In this document: positions 27,343 through 35,859 of the stretch, one piece after another
How the letters are laid out: every line of letters begins with the position of its first letter
Numbering within the stretch: position 1 is the first letter of the stretch
From: JAADHX01 sp964569385
GTDB taxonomy: Bacteria > Actinomycetota > Acidimicrobiia > Acidimicrobiales > Poriferisodalaceae
Direction: 5' to 3'
Length of the DNA: 64,000 bases
Assembly (NCBI GenBank): GCA_964569385.1
Contig: CAZMUM010000027.1
Span: 12,623-76,622 of the forward strand
Program-made: the position numbers and the translations under genes
The notes under the pieces: model-generated
Told to the model about the DNA's origin: nothing
Database searches by the model: none
What the model saw: the letters and a program-made list of their open reading frames with translations, nothing else

Positions 27343-28284
27343 GTGTTCGAGTTATTGTTTGAGATCGAAGTAGTTGGCATCGACCTTGCGGTGCTCGTTG
27401 GTGCGGTGTTTGTGGCTACTTCGTTGCCGACGTTGTGGTGGGCTATGGCCGGCGCCACCTCATCGAAAGCGGCGAACCATCTGCGAAGCACCACTACCGT
27501 GGACCTACACGAATTGTTGCTCACCAAGTCGGCTGAAGAGCGAGTAGTCGGGCCACTCGCTGCGTCGCTTGCCAGGCGTTTCCGCCGGATCAGCCCAACG
27601 GGACTAATCGCATCGGTCGAGAGGAAAATTGCGGTTGCTGGCTCGCCTCATCGCTGGCCGCTCGAGAGGGTGTTGGCCACTAAGCTCATCGGTGGGGCAC
27701 TGGGCGTGGCGCTGGTGAGTGTGTTGCTGCTCGGTGAAGTGAATATCACAAACCTTGGTCTTGCGGCGGTGATTCTGTTTACCTCGTATCAGGCGCCTGA
27801 TCTGATGCTGGGGCGAACTGGCTCGATCCGCCAAGAAGAGGTTCAGCGTTCGCTCGCCGACGCCATCGACCAGGTGACGATCAGCGTCGAGGCCGGCCTC
27901 GGATTCGACGCTGCCATTTCGCGGTACGCCGACACTGGCTCGGGCGCGCTGGCCGAGGAGTTCTCGCGTGTGCTTCAGGATCTCCAACTCGGACTGGGCC
28001 GACGGGCCGCATTCGATGGCCTTCTGGATCGCACCGACGTTGTCGATCTGCGTCGTTTCGTGCTTGCGCTTCGCCAAGCCGACGAACATGGTATTCCGTT
28101 GGCCCAAGTGCTCAGAGCCCAATCTGGTGAGCTGCGCGACTTACGTCGCCAACGGGCCGAGACCAAGGCTGCCGCAATTCCGGTGAAGGTCATCTTCCCG
28201 ATGATTTTCTGCATTTTGCCGACGCTGTTCATCGTCATCTTGGGCCCGGCCGTGTTCCGCATCTCCGACACGTTCGGCGGCTAG
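27343..28284 (+). CDS. tadC: TadC-type pilus platform protein
   Basis: The 313-residue inner-membrane protein has the second T2SSF domain of the Tad platform (LADAIDQVTISVEAGLGFDAAI near residues 172-193) flanked by membrane spans at the N-terminus, near 115-150 and at the C-terminus. It probably pairs with the TadB module of the fusion protein. The GTG start directly follows the upstream TGA. It is the last Tad gene here; no prepilin peptidase gene is adjacent. Confidence 0.9.
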   Translation: MFELLFEIEVVGIDLAVLVGAVFVATSLPTLWWAMAGATSSKAANHLRSTTTVDLHELLLTKSAEERVVGPLAASLARRFRRISPTGLIASVERKIAVAGSPHRWPLERVLATKLIGGALGVALVSVLLLGEVNITNLGLAAVILFTSYQAPDLMLGRTGSIRQEEVQRSLADAIDQVTISVEAGLGFDAAISRYADTGSGALAEEFSRVLQDLQLGLGRRAAFDGLLDRTDVVDLRRFVLALRQADEHGIPLAQVLRAQSGELRDLRRQRAETKAAAIPVKVIFPMIFCILPTLFIVILGPAVFRISDTFGG

Positions 28285-28300
28285 ATGATTAGTTCCGGTG

Positions 28301-28585
28301 CGACCGCGGTTGCGCCAAAACCACTTTGAGTAGCCGGTGACCGCTGTTGGCACTGTCGGTATCGCGCCTCGGGCTCCATCGTGGGCCTGGCGGACAGGGC
28401 TCGACCACCTGCAACCTACCGCAACGATGTCCTGCCGGTTACGACCTAGGCTGTCGATCGTCACTGGGCTTGATCGACAGCCTACTCGAGGGGTGGTACA
28501 GCAACTTCTAAGGGGAATCAGTCACGGAGCGCCGTGCTAGCTACTGGTTCTGCAACAAAGAGTGGGTTTGGCGCAACCGCGGTCG
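28301..28585. repeat. 285-bp element with perfect terminal inverted repeats
   Basis: CGACCGCGGTTGCGCCAAA at 28301-28319 is repeated exactly, inverted, at 28567-28585. Similarity continues inward to about 25 bp with one mismatch. The inside has no convincing coding frame but holds a strong hairpin in its middle (28447-28484: 13-bp perfect stem built on AGGCTGTCGATC, 12-base loop). I could not find a clear target-site duplication. The shape suggests a small non-autonomous mobile element (MITE-like) or a structured RNA; it fills the 320-bp space between tadC and the enoyl-CoA hydratase gene. Confidence 0.65.
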
Positions 28586-28604
28586 GATACCTAGAGTTCT
28601 GGAC

Positions 28605-29345
28605 ATGGCCGAACCGCTCGTCTTAGTCGAACGCAGAGCTCCCATTGTGAGTGTTGTTCTCAATCGCCCCGAACAACGTAACGCTCTCATCGGACCCTTG
28701 GCCACGGCTTTCGCCGATGCCATTGAAGTCATAAACGCCGACGATTCTTTGTCGGTTGTGGTGATCAGCGGTGCTGGCGGTGCGTTCTGTTCGGGGCTTG
28801 ACCTCAACGAGTTCACCGCCGATCCGCGACCCGACTGGATTGCTACGTTCCCAAATGAATGGCAGAGGGCCCACAGAGCGCTGTACAACTGCAACAAGAT
28901 CGTGATCGTGGCCCTCGAACGGTACGCAATCAACGGCGGAGCATCGCTGGCGTTGGCTGCCGATTTCCTGATTGCAGGCGAAACCGCGTTTATCCAAGTC
29001 GGCGAGATTCAGCAGGGGATGGCCGCACCGATGAACATGGCATGGCTACGGCTTCGCCACTCAGAAGCAACTGCTGCGAGAGTTGCACTGATCGGCGATC
29101 GCATTGCCGGACCCCAACTCGTCGGGTTCGGGTTAGCCCACAGCGTTGTTGCCGATGATGTGGTTGTACCTGAAGCGAATCAGTTGGCGTCGGAGCTTGC
29201 TAAACACGATGTAGCCGGTGTCCATCGAATCAAGATGTCGTTACGTCGCTCTGGCACCGACCTCGACGCAAAAGCCTGGTTTGACCGAGTGCTCAGATCA
29301 GATCCCCTCAACGGTCAACCGATGCGCCCCAGAGCTGCGACCTAG
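28605..29345 (+). CDS. Enoyl-CoA hydratase/isomerase family protein
   Basis: The 246-residue crotonase-fold protein has the oxyanion-hole segments GAGGAFCSGLDL (residues 55-66) and YAINGGASLALAADFLIAG (about 107-125). Such enzymes hydrate or isomerise enoyl-CoA thioesters, but the family is broad and the exact reaction is unknown. It starts 20 bp after the inverted-repeat element and overlaps a convergent membrane-protein gene by 4 bp at its end. Confidence 0.88.
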   Translation: MAEPLVLVERRAPIVSVVLNRPEQRNALIGPLATAFADAIEVINADDSLSVVVISGAGGAFCSGLDLNEFTADPRPDWIATFPNEWQRAHRALYNCNKIVIVALERYAINGGASLALAADFLIAGETAFIQVGEIQQGMAAPMNMAWLRLRHSEATAARVALIGDRIAGPQLVGFGLAHSVVADDVVVPEANQLASELAKHDVAGVHRIKMSLRRSGTDLDAKAWFDRVLRSDPLNGQPMRPRAAT

Positions 29346-29698
29346 GCCCGCTGGGCTACCAAAAGCCCGAACGCAGCTGATGCGCAGATGACGGTCAACC
29401 AGAACCAAACACTGGGTTCAAGCCCCGGGACACCCGAGATTGTGCGCCAACTACTGGCCAGCAGTCCGAGCGAAAGTCCGGCCGCGGCTCGGGCGACAGT
29501 TAAACGATCGGGAGTGATTCGGCCGGTGCTGTCCCAGTAGTAAGTCATCGCCGCAGCCGCAATCGACAGGATCATGACCCAATTGCCGCGCAGAGCGCCA
29601 ATGTTGACCGCCGCCGAAACACCTTGGATCCAGGGAAGATTTGTTGCAGTCGCCGTCGCGCCGAGAGCCACATAGATGCGAACCATGGATCTATCCAT
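29342..29698 (-). CDS. Small multi-span membrane protein
   Basis: From the ATG at 29698 the product has 118 residues and three or four hydrophobic spans (starting VRIYVALGATATATN and ending VWFWLTVICASAAFGLLVAQ). The frame stays open upstream to 29872, but that extension is hydrophilic and lies where no start is well supported. I do not recognise the family. Confidence 0.5.
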   Translation of the reverse strand: MDRSMVRIYVALGATATATNLPWIQGVSAAVNIGALRGNWVMILSIAAAAMTYYWDSTGRITPDRLTVARAAAGLSLGLLASSWRTISGVPGLEPSVWFWLTVICASAAFGLLVAQRA

Positions 29699-29883
29699 CG
29701 GCTGAAGAATAGACCTCCGTAGAACGCTGGGTTCACAGTCATCAACCGCGCTGATGAAGCGATGCTCGATCTGGTCGACCTGTGTCGGTGAAGTGCCAAA
29801 TTCAAGACCAGATGCACCCTTGGTGTTCAACAACCGAGACCGGTGGGTGTGAGTCGGCCTTGGAGTCGGCAAAATGGAGACTT

Positions 29884-30210
29884 ATGTCTAAATCGTGCAA
29901 CAACCCAACCTGCACCGAGCGTGCATGGTGGTCTGGTTGGTGCCGAATCTGTTTTCAGACAACAGGTGTTGCCGAACGGTTGGCCGAAGAGCGAACCCTC
30001 GAAGAACAGCGGGACAAGGCCGAACGCATAGCGACTGCCAAGCGAGCGGTGAACGACTCCGTCGTCGAACTAGGGGATCACGGCACGGCACCCTGGTGGG
30101 AAATCTCGGAGAAACTCAACGCCCAAGGTCATCGACTTGGCGGCCGGCCGTTCACGCCAACCACGGCTCGAGGTCGTTACCTCGAACTAACCGCCCACCA
30201 GTGGGAATAG
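29884..30210 (+). CDS. Small zinc-ribbon-like protein with recombinase-tail-like C-terminus
   Basis: The 108-residue protein opens with two Cys pairs, CNNPTC and CRIC (residues 5-23), suited to binding zinc. A charged helix (residues 30-60) follows, and then EISEKLNAQGHRLGGRPFTP, which resembles the small helix-turn-helix unit at the C-terminal side of large serine recombinases. A DNA-binding role is a guess from these parts. The ATG at 29884 follows a weak ribosome site. It is convergent with the PLP dehydratase gene. Confidence 0.55.
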   Translation: MSKSCNNPTCTERAWWSGWCRICFQTTGVAERLAEERTLEEQRDKAERIATAKRAVNDSVVELGDHGTAPWWEISEKLNAQGHRLGGRPFTPTTARGRYLELTAHQWE

Positions 30211-30222
30211 GCCAGCTAACGG

Positions 30223-31167
30223 TCAGCTAACGAAGTTCGCCGGGTCGGTGTTTGCGCCACAGACAATGACCCCCACTCGCTCGCCTTGGCTGGGTTTGTA
30301 GGCACCGTTTATCAAGGCCGCTAAAGCGGCGGCACCACCCGGTTCGGCTATCAGTCGCAACGAGGCCCATAGTTGGTTCTGGGCGGTTGCAATAGCCTCG
30401 TCTGGCACGGTGATCGCTTGATCGGCGTATCGCGATATTGCCGCGAAGGGCACAACACCAACCCTTTTGGCGCCGAGTGAATCGGCGGCGATGCTCTCTA
30501 CCGAGACGTCGATTGGTTCGCCCGCGTCGAGTGCTGCACCAACACATCGGGAGCCTTCTGGCTCGACTATGACGACCTTGATGTCGTTTCGGCAGCGGGC
30601 CGCAACTCCAGCGGCCAGGCCGCCTCCGCCTGCGGCCACAAGGATCGTGTCGAGGTCTGGGTGTGCTTCGATGAATTCGCTGGCCACTGTGGCCGCGGCT
30701 GCGACAGTCGCGAAGTGGTTGAAAGGGTGAATCTGAAAGGCACCGGTGTCGGCTGCTCGTTCGTCGCAGGCGAGTTGGGCATCGTCGTACAGATCGCCGA
30801 CGACCTTGACGGTGGCGCCGAGAGCCGCGATGCGGTCGCGTTTCATCTGGGGTGACACGCCAGGCACAAACACCTCGGCTTGCATGCCAAGGGTCGATCC
30901 AACCCACGCAAGGGCGGCTCCATGGTTGCCGCCCGAAGCTGCCACTAGTCCGGCCGGCCCGACGTTGTTGGTGAGCGCACGATGAAGCGCACCCCGAGGT
31001 TTGAACGAGCCGGTGTGTTGAAGCAGTTCGAGCTTGAGTACTACATCGACACTTATTCCCAGATCGCCAGCGCTTACGTCGATGGTTGGCGTCCGTCGTA
31101 TAAAGGGCGCGATCAGCTCCCCGGCCTTACAAATGTCTTCAAGAGTCGGAATGGCCTCACTAGTCAC
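30223..31167 (-). CDS. Threonine/serine dehydratase-like PLP enzyme
   Basis: The 314-residue fold-type-II PLP enzyme has the cofactor Lys in GSFKPRGA (about residue 54), the substrate loop ASGGNHG and the phosphate-binding glycine run AAGGGGLAAG. Family members dehydrate L-threonine or L-serine to a keto acid and ammonia, or racemise serine. No ACT regulatory domain is present, so it is the catabolic or racemase-like short form. It is divergent from the methyltransferase gene across tandem palindromic repeats. Confidence 0.9.
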   Translation of the reverse strand: MTSEAIPTLEDICKAGELIAPFIRRTPTIDVSAGDLGISVDVVLKLELLQHTGSFKPRGALHRALTNNVGPAGLVAASGGNHGAALAWVGSTLGMQAEVFVPGVSPQMKRDRIAALGATVKVVGDLYDDAQLACDERAADTGAFQIHPFNHFATVAAAATVASEFIEAHPDLDTILVAAGGGGLAAGVAARCRNDIKVVIVEPEGSRCVGAALDAGEPIDVSVESIAADSLGAKRVGVVPFAAISRYADQAITVPDEAIATAQNQLWASLRLIAEPGGAAALAALINGAYKPSQGERVGVIVCGANTDPANFVS

Positions 31168-31180
31168 CCCACGACCCTAT

Positions 31181-31304
31181 AGACCACTACTGTCACCGGC
31201 AAACGGCTGCGGGCGACCGTTTCCCGGTGACGCGAAGGTCTTTCTACCTCTACTGTCACCGGCAAACGGCTGCGGGCGACCGTTTCCCGGTGACGCGAAG
31301 GTCT
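31181..31304. repeat. Two tandem copies of the 61-bp palindromic element
   Basis: Copy one is 31181-31241 and copy two ends at 31304; equivalent positions are 63 bp apart. Each has outer arms AGACC/GGTCT (the left outer arm of copy two is altered), inner arms GTCACCGGCAAACGG and CCGTTTCCCGGTGAC that pair except at one base, and a short GC-rich asymmetric loop. Further copies lie at 42194 and 62626. These two copies sit in a divergent promoter region. Confidence 0.92.
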
Positions 31305-31358
31305 GGATACGACCGGGGTCGAGCTTGGGTGTCCCAGGTAACCAGTACGATCTTGCCC

Positions 31359-33032
31359 ATGACGAAGGGCTCAGAGGAACGCGGCGTTCCAACACTCGAT
31401 GAGCCCGCAGGCGATCCAGCCGGAGTGCGGATTGTCGACGAGACGACGTCGACCAACGAGTCGTCGACCAACGGATCGTCACTCAGCGCAACGGCGGCAT
31501 CACGCAAGCCGACCCGTACTAAGTCGTTCGGCGTTGGCAAACGCGAAAGCCACGACTCCACCGAGTTCTACAAACGTTTCACCCCTCCAATCGTTTCTTC
31601 GGCCGATGATGTCGCGACGGTGCCAGATCTCGACGATTCGTGCATTCTCGGAGACGCCCGCGACATGTCGATCGTGCCCGACAACTCGGTGGCCCTAGTA
31701 GTCACATCGCCTCCGTACTTTGTCGGCAAGGACTACGAACTCGACCTTGGCGGCAAAGACGCGCCCGTGGTCCCTGCGTCCTACATCGAGTATCTAGAGT
31801 TGCTTCGCGACGTCTTTGCCGAATGTGTGCGTGTTCTCGAACCGGGCGGCCGCATCGCTGTCAACGTGGCCAACCTCGGCCGTAAGCCCTATCGCAGCTT
31901 GTCGTCAGACGTCATTCGAATTCTTCAAGACGATCTTCACCTTCTCCTGAGAGGCGAAGTCATCTGGCAAAAGGGCGAAGGGGCTACGGGGTCGGTGGCT
32001 TGGGGGTCGTTTCGCCGGGCGGCCAACCCGGTACTTCGCGACGTTACCGAGCGCGTCATAATCGCTAGCAAGGGCCGCTTCGATCGGGCCAGGCCTACCA
32101 AACAACGGGTCAAAGACGGCCTGCCTCACGAGAACACCGTCACCACCGACGAGTTCATGGAGGCCACTCTCGATCTGTGGCGCATCGACCCAGAACGAGC
32201 CACCAGGGTTAACCATCCAGCCCCGTTTCCCGTCGAGTTGCCGCGACGCCTCATTGACCTGTACACCTACCAAGACGATGTTGTGCTCGATCCGTTCGTC
32301 GGTTCGGGAACCACTCTTGTAGCCGCGCTACGCGCCGGTCGAAGAGGTATCGGTTTCGATCTCGACGACAACTATCTCGCCATTGCCCGCGAACGGTTGC
32401 GAACCGAAGCTGAGCGTCAGCACTCCAATACGGCCAGTCCTGAGGTCGGCTCCGACACTGTCCGGCTCGAGAACCAGGCCGAGACCATCGAGTCGGCTCC
32501 ACCATCGCGGCTATTCGATGGTTTCGAAGCCGTGACTACGGCTGAAGACTTTCAACGCCGTGCTTCCAAAGAGGGCAAAAAGGCCCAGGACATCGCCAAG
32601 TTACGTCTCGAGGAAGCCGGTTTCGAGATCGGTCGCTCGCCGGCGAAACTTCGGGGTCTTGGTGTGCAGTTCAACTTCGAGGTCATCAGTCAGGTCGATG
32701 GTCAGAAGTGGTTTGTCGACGTCTCTGGGGCGTTCACCACGGCTCGGCCTGGTCTGCGCCGCACCGACACGCTTTGGAAAACGTTGGGTCGGGCCTACGT
32801 GTTGTCGACCCAACCCGACCACCGGCTACTCATCCTGACTTCACATCTGCCTCGACCAGGCAGTGAGGGCGACAAAGCCCTAAGGGCAGTGGCGGGCAAA
32901 GGTGTGTTCGACGCACTCGAGATGTTCGACTCCGACGACCAGGTTCGCCTGACGACCTACGCCACCGAAGTGGTCGATCGGCCCCAGGTCGGATTTTGGT
33001 CGCCTAAAGAGATCGATAAATTCTTCGACTGA
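31359..33032 (+). CDS. DNA methyltransferase with extra C-terminal domain
   Basis: The 557-residue protein has an amino-methyltransferase core: catalytic TSPPY (about residues 115-119) preceded by ILGDARD, and the SAM-binding LDPFVGSGTT near residue 310, the order of the beta class. TSPPY fits N4-cytosine or N6-adenine methylation. The first 75 residues are Ser/Thr-rich and look disordered. Residues about 396-557 form a separate domain, beginning EDFQRRASKEGKKAQDIAKL and including WFVDVSGAF and GLRRTDTLWKTLGRA; it looks like an alpha/beta nuclease-type or DNA-binding domain, but I cannot assign catalytic residues. No restriction gene is adjacent. Confidence 0.88.
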   Translation: MTKGSEERGVPTLDEPAGDPAGVRIVDETTSTNESSTNGSSLSATAASRKPTRTKSFGVGKRESHDSTEFYKRFTPPIVSSADDVATVPDLDDSCILGDARDMSIVPDNSVALVVTSPPYFVGKDYELDLGGKDAPVVPASYIEYLELLRDVFAECVRVLEPGGRIAVNVANLGRKPYRSLSSDVIRILQDDLHLLLRGEVIWQKGEGATGSVAWGSFRRAANPVLRDVTERVIIASKGRFDRARPTKQRVKDGLPHENTVTTDEFMEATLDLWRIDPERATRVNHPAPFPVELPRRLIDLYTYQDDVVLDPFVGSGTTLVAALRAGRRGIGFDLDDNYLAIARERLRTEAERQHSNTASPEVGSDTVRLENQAETIESAPPSRLFDGFEAVTTAEDFQRRASKEGKKAQDIAKLRLEEAGFEIGRSPAKLRGLGVQFNFEVISQVDGQKWFVDVSGAFTTARPGLRRTDTLWKTLGRAYVLSTQPDHRLLILTSHLPRPGSEGDKALRAVAGKGVFDALEMFDSDDQVRLTTYATEVVDRPQVGFWSPKEIDKFFD

Positions 33033-33143
33033 CACTTCGAGCCAATCGAGTGCGTCTTGGTGCAAAAACGGCCCAACTTGACATAAAGTAAAGCTCGGTG
33101 CTGATGCGGCCGTAGTGGCCTGGCACTGTGAACGGGAGTCACC

Positions 33144-34661
33144 TTGACATCAACGATGAACGCCAGCGACGCAGCAATCTCGCTTGGTATGAGCCTCGAC
33201 ATGATCGACGAATCGGTACGCGACCGAGCCGTCGATCGGTTCCGAGAGAACGGAATTGCGCTACCTACATTCGCCCAGCTCGCCGATCCGAGCACCATGC
33301 CAGCCGCTGCGGTCGACGGGCTCGACGCGGTCGATCGCGACGGTCCGGATCCTCGTAACCTGTTCAGGGTCAACTGGTACAACAACCGCCAGGGCGGCCG
33401 GGTCGATGTGCCCGAGTACATCGAGTTGCCTGGCGAACTAACCGGTGTCGATGCCCGCATTGTGTTGGCCCTTGGCAATCGTTTCCCCATGATCAACGCT
33501 CACAAGGTGCTAGCGGCCTACAGCTGTCTTGTGCCGTCCATCGTCACTGGCGGATTCGACCCAACCAGTAGCAGGGCCATCTGGCCATCAACGGGCAACT
33601 ACGCCCGCGGCGGCGTGGCCATCTCGACCATTATGGGTTGTCGCGGCGTGGCCGTTCTGCCAGAAGGCATGAGCCGCGAACGTTTCGATTGGCTCGACGA
33701 GTGGATCGGCAACCCCGACGACGTCATCCGCACCTACGGCACCGAAAGCAACGTCAAAGAGATCTACGACGCCTGCCACGAACTGGCCAAAGACCCAGCC
33801 AACGTCATCTTCAATCAGTTCAGCCAGTTCTGGAACAACCTCGGGCACTACTGGGTCACCGGACGGGCACTAGAGCACGTGTACGAAGACGTTACGGCCA
33901 ACACCCCGAATGCTCGCCTGGCGGCGTTTGTGTCGGCTTCTGGATCGGCCGGGACACTCGGTGCCGGCGACTATCTAAAGGACCGGCAAGGGGCCAAGAT
34001 TGTGGCCGTCGAAGCCCTTGAATGCCCGACCATGCTCTACAACGGTTTTGGCGAGCACAACATTCAGGGCATAGGCGATAAGCACATTCCGCTGATCCAC
34101 AACGTCACCAACACCGACATTGCGGTGGCCATCAGTGATCGTTCCACCGATGCTCTCGACGTCCTGTTCAATACGCCGGCAGGTAAGCAGTACCTGGTCG
34201 ATCAGGTCGGGTGCGAACCCGCGCTCGTCGATTCTTTGGTCGACATGGGATTCTCGTCCATCTGCAACACATTGGCCGCCATCAAGACGGCCAAACACCT
34301 TGGCTTAACCAGCGAGGACGTAATCGTCACCGTGGCCACCGATGGCTCCGAGCTGTACAACAGCGAGCGCTCCGGTTATCTCGAAGCCACCCACAGCCAA
34401 GGGTTTGAGGCCCGCGATGCGGCGGCAATTCACGGCGAACATCTGGCGGCCGTCGACACAGCCGATCTGCTCGAAATGGGCGCCGTCGAACGCAACCGGG
34501 TGTTCAACCTGGCCTATTTCACCTGGGTCGAACAACAAGGCATCGAGGTTCCAGAGTTCGAGGCCAGGCGAAGTCAAGACTTCTGGAATGGGCTCAGGCC
34601 GATGATGGCCGACCTCGACGAGCTGGTAGTCGACTTCAACTCGCGCACCGGTCTCGGCTGA
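33144..34661 (+). CDS. PLP-dependent enzyme, cysteine-synthase-like, purine cluster
   Basis: This 505-residue fold-type-II PLP protein is longer than usual for its fold. Recognisable segments are GNRFPMINAHKVLAAY, where Lys is a likely cofactor residue, WPSTGNYARGGVAIS (phosphate/substrate loop), VLPEGMSRERFDWL and SASGSAGTLGAGDYL (glycine-rich phosphate cup). The reaction is not known to me. It starts at a TTG with GGGAG 5 bp upstream and opens a rightward gene cluster with xanthine dehydrogenase and YgfK-like genes. It could process an amino acid released from purine-ring breakdown; that is inference. Confidence 0.82.
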   Translation: MTSTMNASDAAISLGMSLDMIDESVRDRAVDRFRENGIALPTFAQLADPSTMPAAAVDGLDAVDRDGPDPRNLFRVNWYNNRQGGRVDVPEYIELPGELTGVDARIVLALGNRFPMINAHKVLAAYSCLVPSIVTGGFDPTSSRAIWPSTGNYARGGVAISTIMGCRGVAVLPEGMSRERFDWLDEWIGNPDDVIRTYGTESNVKEIYDACHELAKDPANVIFNQFSQFWNNLGHYWVTGRALEHVYEDVTANTPNARLAAFVSASGSAGTLGAGDYLKDRQGAKIVAVEALECPTMLYNGFGEHNIQGIGDKHIPLIHNVTNTDIAVAISDRSTDALDVLFNTPAGKQYLVDQVGCEPALVDSLVDMGFSSICNTLAAIKTAKHLGLTSEDVIVTVATDGSELYNSERSGYLEATHSQGFEARDAAAIHGEHLAAVDTADLLEMGAVERNRVFNLAYFTWVEQQGIEVPEFEARRSQDFWNGLRPMMADLDELVVDFNSRTGLG

Positions 34662-34662
34662 G

Positions 34663-35859
34663 TTGCCGTCCGCTACATCTTTGAGTTCGGCCGCCGAGGC
34701 TGTCGAGGGTAACCCGTTCGTGCGTTACCGAACGCGACTCGATTCGTATCGGCGTTGGACCGATGAGGGCGGTAGCGACGCCGAGTTCGTAGCCCTCGTC
34801 GAAGACCTTGACGCCAAGGTTGCCGACGTCGATGGGGCGGGGTTTGTTGTCACCCCGATCAGCGAGCAGCCGGCCTTAGCCGAGGCCGTTGGGTTGCCAT
34901 CGTGTCGTCTTTGGGTAAAGGATGAAACGAACAACGTCAGTGGTTCGCATAAAGCGCGTCACTTGTTTGGCCTCTTGCTGCATCTAGCCGTCGACGACCG
35001 TTTGGGCCAGAGCCCTACTGGCGAGCTGACCATTGCGTCATGCGGCAACGCGGCAATAGGTGCTGCGGTCGTGGCCAAGGCCGCTGGTCGGCCGCTGCGT
35101 GTGTTCATCCCAACTTGGGCCGATGCCGCCGTGGCCGAGACCCTTGCCGAACTGGGCGCCGCGGTCGAAGTCGTTGCCCGCCAGCCTGGCGAACTTGGCG
35201 ACCCGACCTACCTTCGATTTGTTGAGGCCGTCGCGGCTGGGAGCACACCATTCTCGGTGCAAGGCACGGTTGCGCCTCACGCTCTCGACGGCGGCCGGAC
35301 CATTGGCTGGGAACTGGCAGATCAGCTCCGTCAATCGGCTGACCAAGACGGCGATTCGGCCCGTCTCGACCTTGTATCGATTCAAGTTGGCGGCGGTGCT
35401 CTTGGCTCGGCGCTGGTCATGGGTCTCGCCGACGGTGTCGACGCCGGATCGCTATCGGCAATGCCGCGAGTAAGCGCAGTTCAGACCGAGGCCGCCGCTC
35501 CACTCAGGCGAGCATGGGACGCGCTGATTGCAACCGACGATCCAGTTGCGGCGCTCGCCAATCGGCCCGACGATTTCATGACGCCATGGGCGAACGTCGG
35601 CACCAGTCTCGCCAGCGGAATCCTCGACGATGTCACCTACGATTGGCCCCAACTAGCGGCTGCCATGCTCACGACCGGTGGTTCGCCTGTTGTCGTCGAC
35701 GAGGCCGCCATTGTTGAAGCCCACAAAGTTGGACGAGCTACCACAGGCATCAACGTGTCGGCCACGGGTACTTCGGGCCTGGCTGGTCTGTTGTCCGAAT
35801 CGGACGATGCAATTCGCGGTGCCAACGTTGCCGTGATCTTTACAGGAGTCGAACGATGA
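34663..35859 (+). CDS. PLP-dependent enzyme, threonine-synthase-like, purine cluster
   Basis: The 398-residue fold-type-II PLP protein has the cofactor Lys in NNVSGSHKARHL (about residue 98), ASCGNAAIGAAV and the glycine cup VGGGALGSALVMG. It resembles threonine synthases and dehydratases in motif layout. In E. coli the equivalent cluster carries YgeX, a 2,3-diaminopropionate ammonia-lyase of similar length, but the active-site segments differ, so equivalence is not claimed. It starts at a TTG one base after the previous stop and overlaps the amidohydrolase gene by 4 bp. Confidence 0.83.
   Translation: MPSATSLSSAAEAVEGNPFVRYRTRLDSYRRWTDEGGSDAEFVALVEDLDAKVADVDGAGFVVTPISEQPALAEAVGLPSCRLWVKDETNNVSGSHKARHLFGLLLHLAVDDRLGQSPTGELTIASCGNAAIGAAVVAKAAGRPLRVFIPTWADAAVAETLAELGAAVEVVARQPGELGDPTYLRFVEAVAAGSTPFSVQGTVAPHALDGGRTIGWELADQLRQSADQDGDSARLDLVSIQVGGGALGSALVMGLADGVDAGSLSAMPRVSAVQTEAAAPLRRAWDALIATDDPVAALANRPDDFMTPWANVGTSLASGILDDVTYDWPQLAAAMLTTGGSPVVVDEAAIVEAHKVGRATTGINVSATGTSGLAGLLSESDDAIRGANVAVIFTGVER

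Noticed and set aside
27604..28122. 172-codon minus-strand frame
   Set aside because: It lies antisense to tadC, whose T2SSF domain is clear.
28337..28540. 67-codon plus-strand frame inside the 285-bp element
   Set aside because: It has no ribosome site or protein-like features and spans the internal hairpin.
31181..31304. Possible short CRISPR array
   Set aside because: Two copies are separated by only about 2-3 bp, have the same palindromic unit found singly elsewhere, and no cas genes are present.
34663..35859. YgeX-type 2,3-diaminopropionate ammonia-lyase
   Set aside because: Length and context fit, but the PLP-Lys segment reads VSGSHKARHL, closer to threonine-synthase-like enzymes, so the name was not used.
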